NCBI GenBank assembly: GCA_964366875.1
Contig: CAYIVF010000024.1
Location: 1 to 10,525, forward strand
Length of the DNA: 10,525 nucleotides
Source of the DNA: CAYIVF01 sp964366875
GTDB taxonomy: Bacteria > Patescibacteriota > Minisyncoccia > Minisyncoccales > Staskawiczbacteraceae
Reading direction: 5' to 3'
The notes under the pieces are model-generated. The model did no database searches. It was given only the letters and a program-made list of their open reading frames with translations, and was not told the DNA's origin. Each line of letters starts with the position of its first letter. Positions within the stretch are counted from its first letter, which is position 1. Shown here in pieces: positions 5,738-10,525 of the stretch. A program made the translations under genes and the position numbers.

Positions 5738-6694
5738 ATGGAATCACCGCAGAATCTGAAAAAACGGTTAAAATCCGTTCATAATATAAATCAGATTACC
5801 AAGGCAATGGAGCTGGTTTCGGCTACAAAGATGAGAAAATCCCAGCAGATTGCTTTAGATTCTCGGCCTTACGCTTTTTCGGCTTTGGAATTGCTGGCAA
5901 ATGTTTCAGTTTTAGAAAATCTTTCCAAATGGAAAATTCCGCTTTTTGAAGTCAGAAAAAATATTAAAAGAGTGCTGTTTGTTTTGGTGGCTTCGGACAA
6001 GGGTTTGGCGGGAGCTTTCAACAGTTCGGTTTTCAAAAAATTTGAGGCTCATATGAGAATAGAAAAAGAGCAGTGGAAAAAAGAAGAAAAATTATTTTTA
6101 GTGGTTGGAGGAAAAGCATATAACTATTTAATCAAGAAAAATCTAAACGTAATTAAAAAATTCGTTGCAGTAGAAGACTACACCACGCCAGAGCAGATAA
6201 AACCGATTGTTGATTTTATTGTTGGAGGTTATTTGGAAAAAAAGTTTGACAGGGTTATTATTGTTTCAATGCATTTCAGGTCTGCTTTAAAACAGGAGCC
6301 GCATGTCAGAAGAATCTTGCCGATTGATTTTGACCATATTGCAGACACAATAAAAGAAATTATTCCAGAAAGAGGAAAGTTCGCCGATTTAATAAAAGAA
6401 CATAGTATTAATTTTGTTCCGGATAAATCAAAATTAAAAGAATACACTATTGAGCCAGGTCCCGAGAAAGTTTTAGAGAAATTGGCAGAACATTTATTTT
6501 TTATCCAGGTTTATCACTTAATTTTAGAGGCAAATGCTTCAGAACATTCAGCTCGCAGAATGGCCATGAAAACAGCTTCAGATAACGCAGCTGAATTAGG
6601 AAATGCATTAAACCTGCAGTATAACAAATCGCGCCAGTCAGCAATCACAAAAGAAATATCAGAGATTACTGCGGGGGCTGAGGCATTAAGTTAA
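5738..6694 (+). CDS. atpG: ATP synthase F1 subunit gamma (central shaft)
   Basis: Central rotor shaft coupling the c-ring to the catalytic sites. The 318-residue protein has the N-terminal helix of the coiled coil (LKKRLKSVHNINQITKAMEL and on, about 6-36) and the conserved C-terminal helix (about 269-318), with EHSARRMAMKTASDNA and NKSRQSAITKEISEI. The middle contains ASDKGLAGAFNSS (about 85-97), also typical. It is about 30 residues longer than E. coli gamma (287); the extra length lies in the middle globular part, for example around HMRIEKEQWKKEE and the lysine-rich stretch near 225-245. The start is 8 nt after the atpA stop. Confidence 0.97.
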   Translation: MESPQNLKKRLKSVHNINQITKAMELVSATKMRKSQQIALDSRPYAFSALELLANVSVLENLSKWKIPLFEVRKNIKRVLFVLVASDKGLAGAFNSSVFKKFEAHMRIEKEQWKKEEKLFLVVGGKAYNYLIKKNLNVIKKFVAVEDYTTPEQIKPIVDFIVGGYLEKKFDRVIIVSMHFRSALKQEPHVRRILPIDFDHIADTIKEIIPERGKFADLIKEHSINFVPDKSKLKEYTIEPGPEKVLEKLAEHLFFIQVYHLILEANASEHSARRMAMKTASDNAAELGNALNLQYNKSRQSAITKEISEITAGAEALS

Positions 6695-6715
6695 AATAAA
6701 TAAATTATATTTTTT

Positions 6716-8110
6716 ATGATTAAAGGAAAAATTGCACAAATTATAGGGCCGGTCGTAGACGTAGAATTTGAGGAAGGCGCAAAACTCCCAGCCATTTACA
6801 ACGCGCTAAAAGTAAAACACGGTGATGGGGAAGTAATTTTAGAAGTTGTAAAGCACCTTGATTTGACTAAAGTAAAAACGATTTCTTTGCAGTCAACAGA
6901 CGGCTTAAAGAGGGGATTAGAGGTTGAAGACACGGGAAACCAGATTATGGTGCCGGTTGGACCAGAAGTTTTGGGAAATCTGTTTAATGTAATCGGAGAA
7001 CCATTAAATCCTTCGGGACCCAAAGGGTACCCCTCAGGGCAAGTAAAAAAGTTTAAAAAACATTGGCCAATCCATAGGCCGTCGCCCGCTTTTACGGAAC
7101 AGGCCACAAAAACAGAAGTATTTGAAACAGGCATCAAAGTAGTTGATTTGATAGCCCCTTTTATTAAAGGAGGAAAGGTCGGTCTTTTCGGCGGAGCTGG
7201 CGTAGGCAAAACGGTATTCTTGCAGGAATTAATAAGAAACGTTGCAGAGGAGTCCGGCGGAGTTTCCGTGTTTGCCGGAGTTGGCGAAAGAACGAGAGAA
7301 GGAAATGACTTATATAGAGAAATGAATGAGTCCGGAGTTATAAACAAGACAGCTTTGGTTTTTGGCCAGATGAATGAGGTGCCTGGAGCCAGGGCAAGGG
7401 TAGCTTTATCCGCCTTAACAATGGCGGAATATTTTAGAGACGAGGAGAAGAAAAACGTTTTGTTTTTTATTGATAACATTTTCAGATTTTCTCAGGCAGG
7501 CTCCGAAGTTTCAACCTTGTTGGGAAGAATGCCGTCGGCTGTAGGGTATCAGCCAACATTAGCTCAAGAAATGGCTGAGCTGCAAGAAAGAATTACATCA
7601 ACTAAAAATGGTTCTATTACTTCGGTTCAGGCAATTTACGTTCCAGCTGACGACATTACAGACCCGGCGCCCGCCACAACATTTTCTCACTTAGATTCTA
7701 CAATTGTGCTTTCAAGAGCTCTGACAGAAATAGGAATATATCCGGCAGTTGATCCTTTAGCTTCAAACTCTACTGCGTTAAACCCTAAAATAGTTGGTCA
7801 AAAACATTATGAAACCGCCAGGGCGGTTCAGCTAACTTTGCAAAGATATAAAGACCTGCAGGATATTATAGCTATTTTAGGCATTGAAGAGCTTTCAGAA
7901 GAAGACAAAAAGATTGTTGACAGGGCAAGAAAGATTCAGAGATTCCTTTCTCAGCCGTTTTTCGTTGCAGAAAACTTTACCGGCAGGCAAGGTAAATATG
8001 TTAAATTAGAAGACACCATAAAGGGTTTTGCTGAAATATTAGAAGGTAAATACGACGAGTCGCCCGAAGAAAACTTTTATCTTAAAGGAGCAATTGAAGA
8101 AGTGTTATAA
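6716..8110 (+). CDS. atpD: ATP synthase F1 subunit beta (catalytic)
   Basis: Catalytic subunit that makes ATP from ADP and phosphate. The 464-residue protein is full length. It carries Walker A GGAGVGKT (159-166), GERTREGNDLY (190-200) with the catalytic glutamate E191, Walker B region VLFFIDNIFRFSQAGSE (248-264), GRMPSAVGYQPTL (270-282) with the adenine-site region, the signature PAVDPLASNS (343-352) and an intact EELSEED lever (391-397) that meets gamma. The 21-nt gap before it is almost all A/T with a run of six T just before the ATG and no Shine-Dalgarno motif. The epsilon gene starts 2 nt after its stop. Confidence 0.98.
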   Translation: MIKGKIAQIIGPVVDVEFEEGAKLPAIYNALKVKHGDGEVILEVVKHLDLTKVKTISLQSTDGLKRGLEVEDTGNQIMVPVGPEVLGNLFNVIGEPLNPSGPKGYPSGQVKKFKKHWPIHRPSPAFTEQATKTEVFETGIKVVDLIAPFIKGGKVGLFGGAGVGKTVFLQELIRNVAEESGGVSVFAGVGERTREGNDLYREMNESGVINKTALVFGQMNEVPGARARVALSALTMAEYFRDEEKKNVLFFIDNIFRFSQAGSEVSTLLGRMPSAVGYQPTLAQEMAELQERITSTKNGSITSVQAIYVPADDITDPAPATTFSHLDSTIVLSRALTEIGIYPAVDPLASNSTALNPKIVGQKHYETARAVQLTLQRYKDLQDIIAILGIEELSEEDKKIVDRARKIQRFLSQPFFVAENFTGRQGKYVKLEDTIKGFAEILEGKYDESPEENFYLKGAIEEVL

Positions 8111-8112
8111 AA

Positions 8113-8355
8113 ATGAAACTATCTGTTTATTCATTAAAAAATATTTTGTTTCAGGGTCAAGCTTCGCTTTTAAACTGCAAGACAGTGTTGGGCGAGATTA
8201 CGGTTTTGGATAATCACGAAACATTGATTACTGTTTTATCTTCTGGAGTTATAAGAATTGTAGACAACCAAGAAAAAGAACATTTTTTTCCTGTTAAATC
8301 CGGTTTTTTAGAAGTGAAACCAAATAATGAGATAAGGTGTATCGTTGAACAATAA
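8113..8355 (+). CDS. atpC: ATP synthase F1 subunit epsilon, N-terminal domain only
   Basis: Small rotor subunit attaching gamma to the c-ring. The 80-residue protein corresponds only to the N-terminal beta-sandwich, with the typical GEITVLDNHETLITVLSSG (27-45) and a short VKSGFLEVKPNNEI strand pair (about 61-74). The C-terminal two-helix domain, which in E. coli (139 residues) inhibits ATP hydrolysis, is missing. The frame ends in a clean TAA with no continuation in other frames, so this is a genuinely short form rather than a broken gene, like other short epsilons known in some bacteria. It is the last gene of the atp operon. Confidence 0.93.
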   Translation: MKLSVYSLKNILFQGQASLLNCKTVLGEITVLDNHETLITVLSSGVIRIVDNQEKEHFFPVKSGFLEVKPNNEIRCIVEQ

Positions 8356-8358
8356 TTA

Positions 8359-8387
8359 TTGTCTTTAATATATATTAATAGTAAAAT
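8359..8387 (+). promoter_or_regulatory. Promoter of the envelope gene cluster, predicting a leaderless mRNA
   Basis: TTGTCT (8359-8364), 17-nt spacer, TAAAAT (8382-8387). The ATG at 8394 falls 7 nt after the -10 hexamer, at the expected transcription start. There is no Shine-Dalgarno motif, and the hexamer and spacing match those before the ZIP gene. The surroundings are nearly all A/T, so a chance match is possible. Confidence 0.5.
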
Positions 8388-8393
8388 ATATAT

Positions 8394-9098
8394 ATGGAAG
8401 AGAATAAAAAAAATATTTCCGTATCAACGATAGTTATTACTGCTATTGCAATCATCATCATTGTTGTGTTAGCAGTTTTGTTTTATTACTACTCTGAAAA
8501 AATAAAATCTCTGCCGAATTTTGAACAGGTTATTTATGGAAATAAGAATGTTTCAGCGAAAAAACTAAAAACTCCAATAATTGAGGCTACTAACATAATA
8601 GTATTTAAGATTCCTGCTCTCTTGCCAGAATCAACAAAACAAGGTAAGTGCCTCGGAATCTCTGTCGCTGAACCTTTTAGAGAAGATGCTTTTAGGTGCC
8701 AAGTTTCAAATCAAATTTATGATCCATGTTTTAGCGCGGCGCAGGGAGGCGTAGTGTTTTGTCAGATGAATCCGCTGGTGAATGATTCTTTTTTAATTAA
8801 ACTTACGCAAGCTTTGCCCAAGTTATCTTTGCCTAAAGAAAAGCTAACTAATTGGGCGTGGTTCGTTAAGCTTAAAGATGGAACATTTTGCTCTCCTTTC
8901 ACTGGAACAAGGTTGCTCGTGCAAAGCGAAACTGCATATTACGGTTGCAAATCATCTAAAGATGAGCAGGTTGTTTTAATAGGTGATCTGACGGAAGGAA
9001 TTACCTGGCAAGCACGCAAGGCGGTTATTACAAAACAAGGTCAAGATTGGATTATTAAATCTTCAGAACAGGTTAGCATAGATACGGTTTGGCAATAA
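8394..9098 (+). CDS. Membrane-anchored extracytoplasmic protein with six cysteines, function unknown
   Basis: I do not recognise a named family. The 234-residue protein has a short charged N-terminus, one membrane helix (about 11-32) and a ~200-residue domain that should face outward. That domain has exactly six cysteines (C86, C102, C112, C123, C166, C185), consistent with three disulfides. The arrangement GKCLGIS, then REDAFRCQVSNQIYDPCF, then VVFCQMNP, then KDGTFCSPFTGT and YYGCKS resembles, from memory, a cysteine-patterned domain of uncharacterised secreted actinobacterial proteins with similar DAxRC, DPCF and YGC blocks. It follows atpC by 38 nt with its own promoter and is probably co-transcribed with the next two genes, 9 nt downstream. 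A role in the cell envelope or surface is an inference from topology only. Confidence 0.75.
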   Translation: MEENKKNISVSTIVITAIAIIIIVVLAVLFYYYSEKIKSLPNFEQVIYGNKNVSAKKLKTPIIEATNIIVFKIPALLPESTKQGKCLGISVAEPFREDAFRCQVSNQIYDPCFSAAQGGVVFCQMNPLVNDSFLIKLTQALPKLSLPKEKLTNWAWFVKLKDGTFCSPFTGTRLLVQSETAYYGCKSSKDEQVVLIGDLTEGITWQARKAVITKQGQDWIIKSSEQVSIDTVWQ

Positions 9099-9107
9099 TA
9101 AAAAGCT

Positions 9108-9596
9108 GTGAAAAATATTTTAAAACAAGGCAGACTGGTAGACAAGATTTTTGAAATAGGCGTTTTGATAAAGGCTCTGTTCGGTTTTTTTGAGATTTCC
9201 GGAGGAATCTTGTTTGCAATTTCAGGTCAGAGAATCGTAGACAGCTTTATTATTAAGCTAGCCTGGCAGGAAATGGCAGAAGATCCAAGCGACCTCATAG
9301 CAAATTATATAATAAAATTGACTAATGATTTTTCCTTGGGCACCCAGCTCTTTGCAAGCTTTTACCTTATTTCCCATGGAATCGTAAATATATTTTTAGC
9401 AGTATTTTTGTTAAAAGGCAGGCTTTGGGCGTATCCTACAGCAATAGCGTTTTTTAGCGCCTTTATACTTTATCAGGTCTATAGATTTTTTCATACCTAC
9501 TCTTTGATGCTTTTGTTTTTGATAATTTTCGATATTTTTGTTATATCTGTTATTTGGTTAGAGTACAAAAAGCGTAGCAAGCGCTTGAGCCATTAA
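9108..9596 (+). CDS. DUF2127-type integral membrane protein
   Basis: Uncharacterised inner-membrane protein of 162 residues with about four membrane segments (near 17-40, 82-102, 107-128 and 131-151) and a basic C-terminus (LEYKKRSKRLSH). The pattern LVDKIFEIGVLIKALFGFFEISGG at the N-terminus, SFYLISHGIVNIFLAVFLL with its conserved His (H90), and GRLWAYP fits the DUF2127 family, whose biochemical role is unknown. The start is GTG at 9108; the next in-frame ATG would remove the first membrane segment, and GTG lies 9 nt after the previous stop. The next gene starts 3 nt after its stop, so the three genes from 8394 to 10088 look like one operon. Confidence 0.8.
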   Translation: MKNILKQGRLVDKIFEIGVLIKALFGFFEISGGILFAISGQRIVDSFIIKLAWQEMAEDPSDLIANYIIKLTNDFSLGTQLFASFYLISHGIVNIFLAVFLLKGRLWAYPTAIAFFSAFILYQVYRFFHTYSLMLLFLIIFDIFVISVIWLEYKKRSKRLSH

Positions 9597-9599
9597 GGT

Positions 9600-10088
9600 A
9601 TGAGTTTTTTTTCAAAGTTGCTTATCTTGGCAGTTGCAGTCATAATACTCGCGTATCTATTTTTTTATTTCACAGAGAGCTTATTGGTTCCCGGCTTAAA
9701 GTTAGGCGCTCAGTCGCAAGTTTGTTTTAAGGAGCATTGTTTTTTAGTTGAACTGGCTAAAACAGAAGAAGCGAGAGCAAAAGGGCTTATGTTCAGAAAA
9801 AGTTTGGATAAAAATAAAGGCATGCTCTTTATTTTTAATCAGGAAGGGATATATCCTTTTTGGATGAAAAACACGCTAATTCCGTTAGATATAATATGGC
9901 TCAGCAAGGATAGTAAGGTTGTTTTTATAAACAAATCTGCCCAGCCTTGCGTAGAGTCATCTTGCCCTGAGATTAATCCTGAAGTTAATGCTCAGTATGT
10001 TTTAGAGATAAACGCCGGCGTATCTGACGAGATTGGGCTGAATGTGGGAGATGGGCTTGACACGGCTTTTTATGATATAATAAATTAA
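9600..10088 (+). CDS. DUF192 domain protein, membrane-anchored or secreted
   Basis: A 162-residue protein with an N-terminal membrane anchor or signal (about 5-29) followed by a complete DUF192 domain: FLVELAKTEEARAKGLMFRK (48-67), KGMLFIF (73-79), the hallmark FWMKNTLIPLDIIWLSKD (87-104) and a C-terminal ALEI-like strand (YVLEINAGVSDEIGL). DUF192 proteins are small, mostly exported proteins with no assigned activity. Four cysteines (C42, C47, C117, C122) form two close pairs that could be disulfides outside the cell. The ATG is preceded by AAGG at a short distance, the nearest thing to a Shine-Dalgarno motif in this window. It lies 3 nt after the DUF2127 gene and is likely the last gene of that operon. 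Confidence 0.9.
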   Translation: MSFFSKLLILAVAVIILAYLFFYFTESLLVPGLKLGAQSQVCFKEHCFLVELAKTEEARAKGLMFRKSLDKNKGMLFIFNQEGIYPFWMKNTLIPLDIIWLSKDSKVVFINKSAQPCVESSCPEINPEVNAQYVLEINAGVSDEIGLNVGDGLDTAFYDIIN

Positions 10089-10094
10089 CAATCG

Positions 10095-10100
10095 TATAAT
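10095..10100 (+). promoter_or_regulatory. Possible -10 element upstream of the DUF378 gene
   Basis: A perfect TATAAT, 33 nt before the ATG, with no convincing -35 hexamer at 16-18 nt. A consensus TTGACA lies at 10057-10062, inside the DUF192 gene, but pairs better with TAAATT (10081-10086, 18-nt spacer). Either would place a promoter in the gap between the two genes; neither is certain. Confidence 0.35.
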
Positions 10101-10133
10101 AAAGGTCGGTTCTTAAAAAAATAAATCTAATCT

Positions 10134-10334
10134 ATGAAATTAAATATTGTAGACATAATAGCATTAGTTTTAGTAATTGTTGGAGGATTAAACTGGGGAT
10201 TAGTTGGCCTTATGCAATATAATCTTGTTGAGGCTATATTGGGACAAACCGGACTGGCAGGAATAGTTTATATATTAGTGGGAGCAGCTGCTGTTTATTT
10301 AGCAGTTATTTCAGTAAAACTAGAAAGGAAATAA
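10134..10334 (+). CDS. DUF378 small membrane protein
   Basis: A 66-residue protein with two membrane helices (about 6-28 and 39-61). The motif VGGLNWGLVGL (17-27) and the second half GIVYILVGAAAVYLAV are the hallmarks of DUF378, a small family of unknown function found widely in bacteria. It follows the DUF192 gene after 45 nt, so it may be in the same transcript or use the -10 element at 10095. No Shine-Dalgarno motif precedes the ATG. It is closed by the long inverted repeat starting 2 nt after its stop. Confidence 0.88.
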   Translation: MKLNIVDIIALVLVIVGGLNWGLVGLMQYNLVEAILGQTGLAGIVYILVGAAAVYLAVISVKLERK

Positions 10335-10336
10335 TT

Positions 10337-10381
10337 TTGTAAACAAAAAAAACGGCGACGAGCCGTTTTTTTTGTTTACAA
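10337..10381. terminator. Bidirectional intrinsic terminator between convergent genes
   Basis: A perfect 20-bp inverted repeat around loop GACGA (10357-10361). The core is CGGC/GCCG flanked by runs of eight A and eight T, then TGTAAAC/GTTTACA. Read on either strand, a GC core is followed by eight T, so it can stop the DUF378 transcript from one side and the purD-like transcript from the other. The gap between the two stop codons is only 48 nt and the repeat fills nearly all of it. Confidence 0.88.
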
Positions 10382-10382
10382 T

Positions 10383-10525
10383 TTAGTATAGATAACCCCA
10401 AGTTTGAAGCTTGTCTGAATCTTCGTACCAGCCAAGGCCTATATCAGTACGATAAAACATATTTTGCAGCAATATATTTTCAATTCGGTTATATGCCTGC
10501 CTTCTGGCGTCTTCTACAGTAGTGC
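10383..10525 (-). CDS. purD: Phosphoribosylamine-glycine ligase (PurD), C-terminal fragment
   Basis: On the minus strand a frame is open from the window edge (first full codon at 10523) to a TAA at 10385-10383, giving 46 residues. It reads TTVEDARRQAYNRIENILLQ, then NMFYRTDIGLGW, then a short tail ending WGYLY. This fits the C-terminus of PurD, where T-V-x-E-A-x-x-x-A-Y, a helix with I, and R-x-D-I-G occur in that order (in E. coli, TVAEAQKRAY and CRKDIGWRA). PurD joins glycine to phosphoribosylamine in early purine synthesis. It is convergent with the DUF378 gene. Most of the gene lies outside the window, including the ATP-grasp domain, so completeness cannot be judged. Confidence 0.72.
   Translation of the reverse strand, partial: TTVEDARRQAYNRIENILLQNMFYRTDIGLGWYEDSDKLQTWGYLY

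Noticed and set aside
2317..10385. UGA recoding (genetic code 25), suggested by the absence of UGA stop codons
   Set aside because: All observed stops are TAA or TAG, but no conserved gene contains an in-frame TGA and all have family-typical ends, so TAA preference in an AT-rich genome is enough.
1..10525. CRISPR array or tandem repeats
   Set aside because: No regularly spaced repeated unit was seen when reading through; the short A/T runs are compositional.

Overview
This AT-rich window most likely comes from a bacterium of the Candidate Phyla Radiation (Patescibacteria), probably a Parcubacteria-like lineage. This is an inference from several signs together: small closely packed genes, an ATP synthase with very short delta (126 aa) and epsilon (80 aa) subunits, almost no Shine-Dalgarno motifs, a group I intron in a tRNA gene, and a large serine recombinase running antisense into a tRNA. 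I see no 16S rRNA or ribosomal protein that would fix the taxonomy. All complete genes read cleanly with UGA as a stop; the stops actually used are TAA or TAG.

Layout. (1) Bases 1-1223 hold the 3' part of a large serine recombinase gene. Its last ~75 codons look appended: they cross GC-rich perfect hairpins and then run antisense through the 3' half of a tRNA gene. (2) Bases 1102-1373, minus strand, hold a tRNA-Asn(GUU) gene split inside the anticodon by a 200-nt ORF-less group I intron, with a good promoter at 1384-1412. (3) Bases 1466-2197 encode a ZIP-family metal transporter with its own apparently leaderless promoter and an intrinsic terminator at 2212-2236. (4) Bases 2317-8355 are a complete F1Fo ATP synthase operon in canonical order atpB-E-F-H-A-G-D-C, with a promoter at 2259-2287. 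(5) Bases 8394-10088 are three co-directional genes for membrane or envelope proteins: a six-cysteine anchored protein, a DUF2127-type protein and a DUF192 protein. A small DUF378 protein follows at 10134-10334. (6) A long perfect inverted repeat at 10337-10381 looks like a bidirectional terminator shared with a convergent minus-strand gene, the 3' end of a purD-like gene running off the window.

How the genes work together. The eight atp genes make one rotary machine: a, b and c form the membrane part and alpha, beta, gamma, delta and epsilon the catalytic part. The c subunit has the residue pattern of a proton-coupled rotor. The following genes share a membrane or extracytoplasmic location rather than an obvious pathway. 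The most unusual item is the interrupted tRNA-Asn beside a recombinase whose reading frame continues into the tRNA, which suggests the tRNA 3' end marks an integration boundary.
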